Shown here: piece by piece, positions 48,223 through 57,046 of the stretch
How positions within the stretch are numbered: the first letter of the stretch is position 1
Layout of the letters: every line of letters starts with the position of its first letter
DNA from: BP-191 sp035940575
GTDB lineage: Bacteria; Actinomycetota; Actinomycetes; BP-191
Reading direction: 5' to 3'
Assembly (NCBI GenBank): GCA_035940575.1
Contig: DASZER010000056.1
Location: 3,968-67,967 of the forward strand
Length of the DNA: 64,000 bases
The notes under the pieces: model-generated
Seen by the model: only the letters and a program-made list of their open reading frames with translations
What the model was told of the DNA's origin: nothing
Database searches by the model: none
Made by a program: the position numbers and the translations under genes

Positions 48223-48384
48223 TCAGTCGCAGGCGAGGACGGGGAACAGGACGACCGCTGTCCAGGTCGTCCCACCGACCATCCGCCGCTCGAGTCGGAC
48301 GTCGCAGGCCGCGGACGCGGAGGTGCTGCCGAGCGAGACGGCGATCAGGCCGGCGGCGAGGCCGGCTCGGACGATGCGTGACAT
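48223..48384 (-). CDS. Secreted two-Cys peptide 7
   Basis: A 53-residue precursor: signal MSRIVRAGLAAGLIAVSLGS, cleavage near ASA, mature ACDVRLERRMVGGTTWTAVV ending PVLACD. The ATG at 48384 has AAGGAG about 7 nt upstream. The mature part looks like a beta hairpin around GGT closed by a disulfide. It is followed by the internal terminator. Confidence 0.7.
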   Translation of the reverse strand: MSRIVRAGLAAGLIAVSLGSTSASAACDVRLERRMVGGTTWTAVVLFPVLACD

Positions 48385-48512
48385 GGGTGTGCTCCTTCGG
48401 ACGGGGTGGAGGGGGACGGCTCGACGGCGGCCGAAACACCGTCGGGCGAACAGCGGCGCCGTGCGACGCGACCACCCCCGCGTACGGGAGCGGTCGCGGC
48501 GCGGGCGCGGGA

Positions 48513-48662
48513 CTACCAGGCGCAGCGCGGGTGCCTGTACTGGACCGGGCCGATCTCCTCGCCGGACCAGGACAGCGTGCACCCGACGCCGGCCGAGGCG
48601 ATCGCGGGGGCGAGGGCGGTAGCGACGCCGGCCGCCGCGAGGACGAGACGCATGCTCTTCAC
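48513..48662 (-). CDS. Secreted two-Cys peptide 8
   Basis: A 49-residue precursor from GTG 48662 (VKSMRLVLAAAGVATALAPA), cleavage near ASA, mature GVGCTLSWSGEEIGPVQYRH ending PRCAW. GGAGGAG lies 7 nt upstream of the start. Two Cys, the second three residues from the end. Confidence 0.68.
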   Translation of the reverse strand: MKSMRLVLAAAGVATALAPAIASAGVGCTLSWSGEEIGPVQYRHPRCAW

Positions 48663-48690
48663 GAGGGGCTCCTCCGAGTCGGGCGCGGGC

Positions 48691-48882
48691 CTACCAGACG
48701 CAGTACGGGTAGTACGGCGTCACGGGCACGTCGTCGCTGAAGATGTAGAGCGGGCGCCAGTTGACGGTGCACTGGCCGACGCCGATGGGCGGCGGGGGCA
48801 GCGGGTCGGCCGTGGCGGGGGTGATCGGCGCGAGCGCGACGGCGACGGCCGCGCCGGCGAGCGCGAGGCGGAGGTGGGACAC
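48691..48882 (-). CDS. Secreted two-Cys peptide 9
   Basis: The largest member, 63 residues, from GTG 48882: signal VSHLRLALAGAAVAVALAPI, cleavage near ATA-DPL, a Pro-rich spacer (DPLPPPPIGVG), then QCTVNWRPLYIFSDDVPVTP and PYYPYCVW. Ribosome-site GGAGCCC is weak. It is the first gene of the array, 83 nt after the aminotransferase gene. Confidence 0.65.
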   Translation of the reverse strand: MSHLRLALAGAAVAVALAPITPATADPLPPPPIGVGQCTVNWRPLYIFSDDVPVTPYYPYCVW

Positions 48883-48965
48883 GGTGGGCTCCGTTCCGTG
48901 AGGGGTCCGCCCTCGGGGGGTGGGCAGTCGGCGCGGGGTTCGACGCGGGTGGCTCGAGTCCCTAC

Positions 48966-49892
48966 TCAGTCGCGGACGTACTCGTTCCACTCCTTGTAGC
49001 GGTCGAGGCGTCCGGTGACGGCCTGCCGGTACAGCTCGACGAGCCGCCGCGTCACCGGGCCCGGCGTGCCCGTGCCGACCCGGCGGTCGTCGATCTCGAC
49101 CATCGGAACGACCTCGGCGGCGGTGCCCGTGCAGAACACCTCGTCGGCGAGGTAGAGGTCGGAGCGCACGAGGCTCTTCTCCACGACCTCGATGCCCTCG
49201 TCGCGGGCGAGCGTCATGACCGAGTCGCGGGTGAGGCCGGCGAGGACGCCGTCCACGACCGGCGGGGTGTAGAGGACGCCGCGGGTCACGACGAACAGGT
49301 TCTCCCCCGACCCCTCGGCGACGCGGCCGTCGGGCGTGAGCATGATGGCCTCGTCGTAGCCGGCCTTGAGCGCCTCGACCTTGGCGAGCGAGGAGTTGAG
49401 GTACTGGCCCGTGCCCTTGCCCGCGGGCGGGATCGTGTTGGCGCCGATGCGCTGCCACGAGGAGACGCGGGCGCGGACGCCGTTGCGCTCGGCGTCGTCG
49501 CCGAGGTAGGTCCCCCACGGCCAGCAGGCGACCATGACCTTGGTCTTGGACGGCAGCGGGTTGAGACCCATCTCGCCGTAGCCCAGGTACATCATCGGGC
49601 GGATGTAGCAGGACTCGACCTCGTTGACGCGCACGAGGTCCTTCGTCGCCGCGATCACCTCGTCGACCGTGAAGTCCGGCTCGAGGAAGTACAGGTGCGC
49701 GCTGCGGAACAGCCGCTCGATGTGCTCGGTCAGCCGGAACACCGCCGGGCCGCGCTCGGTGGCGTACGCCCTGACGCCCTCGAAGACGCCCCACCCGTAG
49801 TGCATCGTGGGGTTGAGGACGTGGATGGTGGCGTCATCCCAGTCGACGAGCTCGCCGTTCATCCAGATCTTCGCGGTGGGCGTGATCGGCAT
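48966..49892 (-). CDS. ilvE: Branched-chain amino acid aminotransferase, class IV (type I)
   Basis: A 308-residue PLP enzyme: KIWMNGELVDWDDATIHVLN, MHYGWGVFEGVRAYATERGP, the PLP lysine region GQYLNSSLAKVEALKAGYDE, EGSGENLFVVTRGVLYTPP and DEVFCTGTAAEVVPM. This is the shorter BCAT form (as in E. coli). It is separated by 20 nt from a second aminotransferase of the longer form. It may prefer different keto acids from its neighbour, which is inference. Confidence 0.9.
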   Translation of the reverse strand: MPITPTAKIWMNGELVDWDDATIHVLNPTMHYGWGVFEGVRAYATERGPAVFRLTEHIERLFRSAHLYFLEPDFTVDEVIAATKDLVRVNEVESCYIRPMMYLGYGEMGLNPLPSKTKVMVACWPWGTYLGDDAERNGVRARVSSWQRIGANTIPPAGKGTGQYLNSSLAKVEALKAGYDEAIMLTPDGRVAEGSGENLFVVTRGVLYTPPVVDGVLAGLTRDSVMTLARDEGIEVVEKSLVRSDLYLADEVFCTGTAAEVVPMVEIDDRRVGTGTPGPVTRRLVELYRQAVTGRLDRYKEWNEYVRD

Positions 49893-49912
49893 CCGCCGAC
49901 CCTACCGCCGCG

Positions 49913-50992
49913 TCAGCACACCTTGTGGAGCCACCCGTGGCTGTCGGGCGTGCGGCCGAGCTGCACGTCGAGCAGCGTGTCGCGCAGCCGCTGCGTGACC
50001 GGCCCGGTCTCGCCGGTGCCGACCTCGCCGTCGCGCCACTTGAGCTTCCCTACCGGCGTGATGACCGCGGCCGTGCCGCAGGCGAACACCTCGGTGACCG
50101 AGCCGTCGGCCACGCCCGCGCGCCACTCCTCGACGTCGACCTTGCGCTCCTCGACCTTGTGGCCGAGCTCGCCCGCGAGCGTGAGGACGGCGTCGCGCGT
50201 GACGCCCTCGAGGATCGTGCCCGTCAGTTCCGGCGTCACGATCGAGCCGTCGTCGTGGACGAAGAACAGGTTCATGCCGCCGAGCTCCTCGACCCACCGG
50301 CGCTCGACCGCGTCGACGAACGCCACCTGGTCGCAGCCGTTCGCGATGGCCTCCTGCTGGGCGAGCAGGCTCGCGGCGTAGTTGCCCGCGCACTTCGCCG
50401 CGCCGGTGCCCCCCGGCGCCGCGCGGACGTACTCCTCGGACAGCCAGATCGTCACGGGCTTGAGGCCGCCCGCGAAGTACGAGCCAGCCGGCGACGCGAT
50501 GAGCACGAACAGCGCCTTGCCGCTCGGCCGCACGCCGAGCCCGACCTCGGTGCCGAGCATGAACGGCCGCAGGTACAGGCTCGCCTCGCCGCCGCTCGGC
50601 ACCCAGTCGCGGTCGGTACGGATCAGCTCGTCGGCCAGCCCGACGAACCAGTCGTCCGGCAGCGGCGGCAGCGCGAGGCGCGCCGCGGAGCGGGCGAAGC
50701 GCGCGGCGTTGGCCTCGGGGCGGAACGTGTTGACCGAGCCGTCGGGGTGCCGGTACGCCTTGAACCCCTCGAAGATCGCCTGCCCGTAGTGCAGGAACGA
50801 CGTCGCGGGGTCGAGCTCCAGCGGGCCGTACGCGCGGATGCGCGGCGACGTCCAGCCCCCGTCCGACGACCACTCGGCGGTCGCCATGTGGTCGGTGAAC
50901 ACGCGCCCGAATCCGGGCTCGGTCAGCAGCGCGGCACGCTGCTCCGCGTCGAGCGGCGTGGTGTTGAGCTCGATGGCGAGGTCGAGGTCCAT
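49913..50992 (-). CDS. ilvE: Branched-chain amino acid aminotransferase, type II
   Basis: A 359-residue class-IV aminotransferase of the long bacterial/eukaryotic form: GFGRVFTDHMATAEWSSDGG, FLHYGQAIFEGFKAYRHPDG, SLYLRPFMLGTEVGLGVRPS, the PLP lysine in AAKCAGNYAASLLAQQEA, and GMNLFFVHDDGSIVTPELTG. It catalyses the last step of Leu, Ile and Val synthesis. ATG at 50992. Being adjacent to another BCAT, one may serve synthesis and the other catabolism. Confidence 0.93.
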   Translation of the reverse strand: MDLDLAIELNTTPLDAEQRAALLTEPGFGRVFTDHMATAEWSSDGGWTSPRIRAYGPLELDPATSFLHYGQAIFEGFKAYRHPDGSVNTFRPEANAARFARSAARLALPPLPDDWFVGLADELIRTDRDWVPSGGEASLYLRPFMLGTEVGLGVRPSGKALFVLIASPAGSYFAGGLKPVTIWLSEEYVRAAPGGTGAAKCAGNYAASLLAQQEAIANGCDQVAFVDAVERRWVEELGGMNLFFVHDDGSIVTPELTGTILEGVTRDAVLTLAGELGHKVEERKVDVEEWRAGVADGSVTEVFACGTAAVITPVGKLKWRDGEVGTGETGPVTQRLRDTLLDVQLGRTPDSHGWLHKVC

Positions 50993-51012
50993 GGCTACGA
51001 CGGTAGCGGACG

Positions 51013-52524
51013 TCAGACCGCTATCCCACGGGTCTTCAACGCCCTGCGCAGCGACGCGACCTTCGCCGGGTCGGCGACGGCCTCCTCCGCGGCCGCCCAG
51101 AAGTCCCACTCGACGCCCTTCGGCGAGACGAGGGCGGCGGAGTCGTTCCAGCGCAGCGACCAGCGCCAGCCTCCCGCGGTCGTCAGCGCGGCGGCCACGG
51201 CCCCGGCCAGCGCGCGCGTGACCACGTCGCGGGCGATGCGTTGCCTCGCCTCCTCGTCGGCAACCTGCGCGAGCCGCGGCTCGACGGCCAGCGCGAGGTC
51301 GGCGAGGCGCCCCTCCTCGACCAGCGCGAGCGCGCCGCCGATCCCGCCGGGCGTGCCGCCGGTCACCTGCGCGACGGCCGTGTGCAGGCGCTCGCTCTCC
51401 GACGTGGCGAACGGCGCGCTGATCGCCTCCGCGGCCTCGTCGTCCCACGCGACGGGGACGAGCGAGCCGTTCCTCGCGGCCACCCGCGACACGAGCGCCG
51501 ACATGCGGTCGTCGGTCCGCGCGGGGTCGGCGAGCAGGTCCACCGCGCGGGCGGTGTCGTCGGGCGCGGGCGCGTCCGTCGCGCCGAGGGCGGCGAGGCG
51601 GGTGCCGAGGCTCGGGTGCGAGTCGTAGCGGTCGGTCTCCCGCGCCGCGATCCGCTCCGCCAGCGAGGCGCGCCCCTCCTCGTGGTCGGGGTGGTCGTGG
51701 AAGAGCCGGAAGCCCTCGTACAGCGCGGCCGGGCGCCGCCCCGCCTCCCACAGCGGGCCCGCGTAGCGCTCCACGAACTCGTCGAACGCCGCCCCCGCGA
51801 CGTGCACCTTCCGCAGCGCCGAGGCGTGCGCGGGCGCGCCGACGAGGTGCGCGGCGTTCGCGTCGGCGGCGAGCTCCTGGCGGCGCGACACCGCCTGGCT
51901 CACCCGGAGGTAGAGGTTGCCGTACGCCTCGAACACCTTGGCGACGAGGTTGTCGCCGAGGTGGTGGATCGTGCGGCCGATCGACGCGCGGCCGCGGTAC
52001 ACGAGCGGCCCGAGCCGCGTGTCGCCGCCGGTGTAGTGGCCGAACTCGTGCGCCAGCACCCCCCCCATCTCGTCGGGCGTCAGCACCTCCAGCAACGGCA
52101 CGCCGATGCCCATCACGCGCTCGCCGGGAACGAGCCCGAGGAACCTGCTGCGCTGGAACACGAACGCGTTGACGTCGGGCACGAGGTACAGGCGCGCCGG
52201 CGGCTCCGTGCCGAGCGCCGCGGCGACCTCGCGCACCGTCGCCCACAGCCGCGGCTCCTCCGCGTCGGTCACCGCGACGCCGGTCACCTCGTCGGCCTCG
52301 CCGCGGCGTTCGACGAAGAACATCCCGCGCAGGATGCCGAACGCGATCACGCCGGTGAAGAAGATCGCGCGCCCGGGGACGCGGCCGCGCGAGATCAGCC
52401 AGAAGTCGGCCGCGACGAGCGCCGCCACGATGCCGAGGCCGATCAGGTAGAAGCCGAGCAGCAGCAGCACCGCGACGGCGGCGCGGCCACCGGCGGAGGG
52501 CCTGGCGGGGACGGCCGTGGTCAC
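51013..52524 (-). CDS. M48-family membrane metallopeptidase
   Basis: A 503-residue protein with two N-terminal membrane helices (about 15-42 and 52-70), the zinc motif VLAHEFGHYTGGD (His159, Glu160, His163) and the third ligand region RRQELAADANAAHLVGAPAH. A long Ala/Asp-rich C-terminal region follows. Family members act in membrane-protein quality control, like HtpX. GTG at 52524 overlaps the hydrolase stop (GTGA). Confidence 0.88.
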   Translation of the reverse strand: MTTAVPARPSAGGRAAVAVLLLLGFYLIGLGIVAALVAADFWLISRGRVPGRAIFFTGVIAFGILRGMFFVERRGEADEVTGVAVTDAEEPRLWATVREVAAALGTEPPARLYLVPDVNAFVFQRSRFLGLVPGERVMGIGVPLLEVLTPDEMGGVLAHEFGHYTGGDTRLGPLVYRGRASIGRTIHHLGDNLVAKVFEAYGNLYLRVSQAVSRRQELAADANAAHLVGAPAHASALRKVHVAGAAFDEFVERYAGPLWEAGRRPAALYEGFRLFHDHPDHEEGRASLAERIAARETDRYDSHPSLGTRLAALGATDAPAPDDTARAVDLLADPARTDDRMSALVSRVAARNGSLVPVAWDDEAAEAISAPFATSESERLHTAVAQVTGGTPGGIGGALALVEEGRLADLALAVEPRLAQVADEEARQRIARDVVTRALAGAVAAALTTAGGWRWSLRWNDSAALVSPKGVEWDFWAAAEEAVADPAKVASLRRALKTRGIAV

Positions 52525-53210
52525 GTCAGGAACTCCTCCACGATCGCGGCGAACGACGGCGACTCGACCCACGGATAGTGCCCTACGCCGTCGAGCACGA
52601 CGAGGGAGGTACGAGGGATCTCCGCGGCGATCGCCTCGGCGGCCGCGACCGGCGTCAGCCGGTCCGCGCCGCCCGCGACGACGAGCGTCTCGGCGTCGAT
52701 CGTTCCCCGCGGCACGTCGCCGAAGTCGTAGAAGCCGCACTCGGCGCGCCTGTCCATCTCCTCGTCCACGTGGGCGGCGTGCGCCTGCGCGGCGGCGTTC
52801 CAGGTGCCGTACGTCTCGGGCCTGCTGACGTCCTCGCCCGTCACGTCCTGGAGCCTGCCGCTCGGCGTGACGAGCACGAGCCGGCCGACAGGGTGCTGCC
52901 GCGCGAACACCTGCGCCACCACCGCGCCCGCGCTGTGCGCGAGCAGGTCGAAGCGCTCCACGCCGAGGTGCGCCCGAAGGTCCTCGAGGTCGCCGGCGAG
53001 GTACGGCATCGCGAGCCGTTCCGTCCTGCCGCTCGCGCCGGTGCCGCGCGCGTCGAGCAGGAGCAGCGTCCGGGTGGCGTCGAGGCCGCCGAGGTCGCCG
53101 AGGTACCTGGACGCGCGGCCGGGGCCGCCCGGCTGGCAGACGAGCAGCGGGCCGTTGCCCCTCGTCGTGTACGACAGGGTGACGCCGTCGCGCGTGACGA
53201 ACGTCGTCAC
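52521..53210 (-). CDS. Alpha/beta hydrolase
   Basis: A 229-residue alpha/beta-hydrolase-fold protein: QPGGPGRASRYLGDLGGL, LLLDARGTGASGRTERL, nucleophile Ser93 in LLAHSAGAVVAQ, the acid in VVAGGADRLTP and the histidine in DGVGHYPWVE. It resembles proline iminopeptidase or epoxide-hydrolase-type enzymes; substrate unknown. It is coupled at both ends, to serA upstream and to the M48 gene downstream, by GTGA overlaps. Confidence 0.85.
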   Translation of the reverse strand: MTTFVTRDGVTLSYTTRGNGPLLVCQPGGPGRASRYLGDLGGLDATRTLLLLDARGTGASGRTERLAMPYLAGDLEDLRAHLGVERFDLLAHSAGAVVAQVFARQHPVGRLVLVTPSGRLQDVTGEDVSRPETYGTWNAAAQAHAAHVDEEMDRRAECGFYDFGDVPRGTIDAETLVVAGGADRLTPVAAAEAIAAEIPRTSLVVLDGVGHYPWVESPSFAAIVEEFLT

Positions 53211-54802
53211 GTCGTGACGAGGTCCACGCCGCGGACGAAGTGCGCGCCGATCGCGTCGGAGATCGCGCGCAGCGCGTCCTCGGGGATCGCGCTGTCGACG
53301 GTGAGCGCCATGAGCGCGTCGCCGCCCTGCTGCGTACGCGACACCTGCATCGACGCGATGTTGACGCCTGCGTCGCCGAGGACGCCGCCGACCGCGCCGA
53401 CGATGCCGGGGCGGTCGTGGTAGCGGAAGAACGCGAGGTGGTCGGTCGGCGTGAGGTCGACGTCGAAGCCGTCCACCTCGATGACGCGCTCGATCTGGCG
53501 GGGCGTGAGCAGCGTCCCGCTGACCGTCACCGAGCCGCCGTCGGCGAGCGTGCCGCGCAGCGTGACGAGGCTGCGGTAGTCGGCGCTGTCGGTGCTCGTC
53601 GTGAGGTCGACGGTGACGCCGCGGTCCTCGGCGAACAGCGGGGCGTTGACGTACGTCACCGGCTCCTCGACCACGGGGGCGAAGGCGCCCTTGAGCGCCG
53701 CGAGCTTGAGGACGTTGACGTCGTGCACCGCGATCTCGCCGCGCACCTCGACGGTCAGGCTCGCGACGACCTGCTGCGCGAGGCCGGTGAGGATCTGGCC
53801 GAGCTTCTCGACCAGGGGCAGCGCGGGGCGGATCTCCTCCGCGATCACGCCGCCGGCCTGCACGTTGACCGCGTCGGGGACGAACTCGCCCGACAGCGCG
53901 AGCTTCACGCTGCGGGCGACGGCGGTGCCCGCCTTGTCCTGCGCCTCGACCGTCGACGCGCCGAGGTGCGGCGTCGCGACCACCGTGTCGAACCCGAACA
54001 GCTCGCTGTCGGTGCACGGCTCGGTGACGAACACGTCCACGCCCGCGCCGCCGATCCGCCCGTCCTTGAGCGCCTGCGCGAGCGCGTGCTCGTCCACCAG
54101 GCCGCCGCGGGCGGCGTTGACGAGGATCGCGTCGGGCTTCATCAGCGCGAGCTCGCGCGCGCCGATCAGGCCCGCCGTCTCCTTCGTCTTGGGCAGGTGG
54201 ATCGTCACGACGTCCGCCTCTTGAAGCACCTCGTCGAGCGGCAGCAGGCGCACGCCCATCTGCGCGGCGCGGCCCGCGGGGACGTAGGGGTCGTAGGCGA
54301 CGAGCCGCATCCCGAACGCGCTGAGCCGCTGCGCGACGAGCACGCCGATCCGCCCGAGCCCGACGATGCCGGCGGTCTTGCCCGCCAGCTCGACGCCGGT
54401 GAACTTGGAGCGCTTCCACTCCCCCGCCCGCAGGCTCGCGTCGGCCCTGGGGATGCGTCGGGCCACGGCGAGCAGGAGCGCGATCGCGTGCTCGGCGGCG
54501 GAGATGACGTTGGACTGCGGGGCGTTGACGACCATCACGCCGGCCTTGGTGGCGGCGGGGACGTCGACGTTGTCGAGCCCGATGCCCGCGCGGGCGACCA
54601 CCTTGAGCCGCGGCGCGGCGGCGAGCGCCTCGGCGTCGATCGTGGTCGCGCTGCGCACGATGACCGCGTCCGCCTCGGCGAGCGCGGGCAGCAACGCCGC
54701 TCTGTCGGCCCCGTCGACGTGCCGTACGTCGAAGTCGTTGCCGAGCACCTCGATGGCGCTCGGCGCCAGCTCCTCCGCGATCAGCACGACAGGGCGGTTC
54801 AT
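53207..54802 (-). CDS. serA: D-3-phosphoglycerate dehydrogenase
   Basis: First step of serine synthesis. The 531-residue long form has the substrate and NAD domains (VVARAGIGLDNVDVPAATKA, GIVGLGRIGVLVAQRLSAFG, ATPHLGASTVEAQDKAG), an intervening ASB domain and a C-terminal ACT domain (RYHDRPGIVGAVGGVLGDAG) that mediates serine feedback in related enzymes. ATG at 54802. In other actinobacteria serA also lies beside ilvBNC. Confidence 0.96.
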   Translation of the reverse strand: MNRPVVLIAEELAPSAIEVLGNDFDVRHVDGADRAALLPALAEADAVIVRSATTIDAEALAAAPRLKVVARAGIGLDNVDVPAATKAGVMVVNAPQSNVISAAEHAIALLLAVARRIPRADASLRAGEWKRSKFTGVELAGKTAGIVGLGRIGVLVAQRLSAFGMRLVAYDPYVPAGRAAQMGVRLLPLDEVLQEADVVTIHLPKTKETAGLIGARELALMKPDAILVNAARGGLVDEHALAQALKDGRIGGAGVDVFVTEPCTDSELFGFDTVVATPHLGASTVEAQDKAGTAVARSVKLALSGEFVPDAVNVQAGGVIAEEIRPALPLVEKLGQILTGLAQQVVASLTVEVRGEIAVHDVNVLKLAALKGAFAPVVEEPVTYVNAPLFAEDRGVTVDLTTSTDSADYRSLVTLRGTLADGGSVTVSGTLLTPRQIERVIEVDGFDVDLTPTDHLAFFRYHDRPGIVGAVGGVLGDAGVNIASMQVSRTQQGGDALMALTVDSAIPEDALRAISDAIGAHFVRGVDLVTT

Positions 54803-54902
54803 GCGGTGGAGCGTACCGGCGGGCGGGACCTTCCCGATCCGACCATGGACACGCATGGCGGCTCTGGGTACCGTTCGCGGCCACTCGTCCAGGGGGGGTC
54901 CG

Positions 54903-55472
54903 ATGCGGTTGTTGCCGCGCGCGTTCGTCGTTCTTCCGGCCTTGCTCGCGCTCACCGCGGCCGGCCCCGCGCAGCCCGCGGCGGCGGAGGGCGGCTCCCG
55001 CCCGGTCGTCGCGACCATCTCGATCACCGACTGGGGCCCGCTCGGCCGCGTCGTCGAGGTCACCGGCGACGCCGCCTCTCCCGACTACTCCTGCTTCCAG
55101 TCGGTCGGGGCCGCGAGCTTCACCGTCAGGTGCGTCCGGGAACCGATCCTCGACTTCGAGGCCTCGTGCGAGCTCTGCCCGGTGAACATCTCCCTGGCGG
55201 ACGCCACGCCGCGGTGCGCGCGCGCCGACGTCCACGCGACCACGTCGTACAACGGCGGCTGGGTCGGCGCCCGCGCCGGGTGCCAGTCCGGCCTCACCCG
55301 GTGGTGGACCCAGTACGCGATCTCGGTCCACGGCGGCCCGCACGCCTGGGGCGAGGACGCGTCGATGTCGTTCCCGGCGATGAACGCGGACGTGCTGCTC
55401 TGCGAGGCGGGGAGCACGGGCACCGTCGGGCCGACCCCGGACTACGCGGTCACGTGCGCGTTCTCCGGGTGA
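54903..55472 (+). CDS. Secreted cysteine-rich protein
   Basis: A 189-residue exported protein. Signal peptide MRLLPRAFVVLPALLALTAA, cleavage near AAA-EGG. The mature part has eight Cys (SPDYSCFQ, TVRCVRE, EASCELCPVN, PRCARADV, RAGCQSG, VLLCEAG, VTCAFSG), probably four disulfides. A GGGGGG run precedes the ATG at 54903. No domain recognised. It lies between serA and ilvC, divergent from serA. Confidence 0.75.
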   Translation: MRLLPRAFVVLPALLALTAAGPAQPAAAEGGSRPVVATISITDWGPLGRVVEVTGDAASPDYSCFQSVGAASFTVRCVREPILDFEASCELCPVNISLADATPRCARADVHATTSYNGGWVGARAGCQSGLTRWWTQYAISVHGGPHAWGEDASMSFPAMNADVLLCEAGSTGTVGPTPDYAVTCAFSG

Positions 55473-55530
55473 CCGCGATGTGGCCTCGCCGTCGCGCCGT
55501 GGCGGGTCGAGTGCGCCGAGCCGTAGGCGG

Positions 55531-56520
55531 CTACTCGATCCAGGACATCAGCGAGCGGAGGCGAGCGCCCACCTCCTCGATGGGGTGGGCCTTGCCCTCC
55601 TCGGCGTACTTCGTGAACTGCGGCCGACCCGCGTCGTCCTCCGCGACCCACTCCCGGGCGAACTGACCGGAACGGATCTCGTCGAGGATGCGACGCATCT
55701 CCGCCTTGGTCTCGGCGTTCACGACGCGAGGGCCGCGCGTGTAGTCGCCGTACTCGGCGGTGTCGGAGATCGACCAGCGCATCTTCGACAGGCCGCCCTC
55801 GTACATCAGGTCGACGATCAGCTTGAGCTCGTGCAGGCACTCGAAGTACGCCACCTCGGGCTGGTAGCCCGCCTCGACCAGCGTCTCGAACCCCGCCTGC
55901 ACCAGCGCCGTTGCGCCGCCGCACAGGACCGCCTGCTCCCCGAACAGGTCGGTCTCCGTCTCCTCGGTGAACGTCGTCCGCAACGCCCCCGCCTTCGTGC
56001 CGCCGATCGCCTTGGCGTACGACAGCGCCAGCGGCAGCGCCTGGCCGCTCGCGTCCTGCTCGACCGCGACGAGGCACGGCACGCCGCGACCGTCGACGAA
56101 CTGCCGGCGCACGAGGTGGCCCGGCCCCTTCGGCGCGACCATCGCCACGTCCACGCCCTCGGGCGGCGCGATGAGCCCGAAGCGGATGTTGAAGCCGTGC
56201 GCGAAGAACAGCGCGTGGCCCTCGTTCAACGACGGCGCGATAGCGGAGGCGTAGAGCCCGCGCTGCGCGGTGTCGGGCGCGAGCACCATCACGAAGTCGG
56301 CCTCGGCGCACGCCTCCTCCGGCGTCAGCACGCGCAGGCCCGCCTCCTCGACGGCCGCGCGCGACTTCGAGCCCGGCGGCAGGCCGACGCGAACGTCCGC
56401 GCCCGAGTCGTGCAGCGACAGCGCGTGCGCGTGCCCCTGCGAGCCGAAGCCGAGCACCGCGACCTTGCGCGCGAGGATCGGGTCCAGCGAGGCGTCGGCG
56501 TCGTAGTAGATCTCGGGCAT
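55531..56520 (-). CDS. ilvC: Ketol-acid reductoisomerase
   Basis: Second common step of Val/Ile synthesis. The 329-residue class-I enzyme: KVAVLGFGSQGHAHALSLHD, VMVAPKGPGHLVRRQFVDGR (written here from VAMVAPKGPGH), TETDLFGEQAVLCGGATALV, YFECLHELKLIVDLMYEGGL and the metal site ISDTAEYGDYTRG. ATG at 56520, one nt after ilvN, so it is part of ilvB-ilvN-ilvC. Confidence 0.97.
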   Translation of the reverse strand: MPEIYYDADASLDPILARKVAVLGFGSQGHAHALSLHDSGADVRVGLPPGSKSRAAVEEAGLRVLTPEEACAEADFVMVLAPDTAQRGLYASAIAPSLNEGHALFFAHGFNIRFGLIAPPEGVDVAMVAPKGPGHLVRRQFVDGRGVPCLVAVEQDASGQALPLALSYAKAIGGTKAGALRTTFTEETETDLFGEQAVLCGGATALVQAGFETLVEAGYQPEVAYFECLHELKLIVDLMYEGGLSKMRWSISDTAEYGDYTRGPRVVNAETKAEMRRILDEIRSGQFAREWVAEDDAGRPQFTKYAEEGKAHPIEEVGARLRSLMSWIE

Positions 56521-56521
56521 G

Positions 56522-57046
56522 TCAGGCGGTCCTCTCGGCGGCGCGCAGGGCGCGGTCGGTCATCGAACGGCTCCCGCGCGCGACGGCGACGAGCCCGCTC
56601 TGCACCAGCTCCTTGATGCCGAACGGCTCGAGCACGCGGATCAGCGCGTCGAGCTTGTCGGCCGTGCCGGTCGCCTCGATCGTCACGGCGTCGGTGGCGA
56701 CGTCGACGACCTTGGCGCGGAACAACGACACGGTCTCCAGCACGTGCGACCGCGTCGACTGGTCGGCCCGCACCTTGAGCAGCAGCAGCTCGCGCTGCAC
56801 CGACGCGGCGGGGTCGAGCTCGACGATCTTGATGACGTTGACGAGCTTGTTGAGCTGCTTGGTCACCTGCTCCAGCGGCAGGTCCTCGACGGCGACGACG
56901 ATCGTCATGCGCGAGACGTCGTCGTTCTCGGTCGGGCCGACGGCGAGGGACTCGATGTTGAAGCCGCGCCGTGAGAACAGCCCCGCGACGCGGGCGAGGA
57001 CGCCGGGCCTGTTCTCCACGAGGACGGACAGCGTGTGGCGCGTCAT
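56522..57046 (-). CDS. ilvN: Acetolactate synthase small (regulatory) subunit
   Basis: A 174-residue subunit with an N-terminal ACT domain (HTLSVLVENRPGVLARVAGL, FSRRGFNIESLAVGPTENDD) that binds valine, and the C-terminal conserved region (RSHVLETVSLFRAKVVDVAT). ATG at 57046 overlaps the ilvB stop (ATGA), giving coupled translation of the two subunits. Confidence 0.96.
   Translation of the reverse strand: MTRHTLSVLVENRPGVLARVAGLFSRRGFNIESLAVGPTENDDVSRMTIVVAVEDLPLEQVTKQLNKLVNVIKIVELDPAASVQRELLLLKVRADQSTRSHVLETVSLFRAKVVDVATDAVTIEATGTADKLDALIRVLEPFGIKELVQSGLVAVARGSRSMTDRALRAAERTA

Noticed and set aside
47012..48882. CRISPR-like repeat array in the region of repeated small genes
   Set aside because: Similarity between units is only in encoded signal peptides and Cys position; there are no evenly spaced identical DNA repeats, and no cas genes are present.
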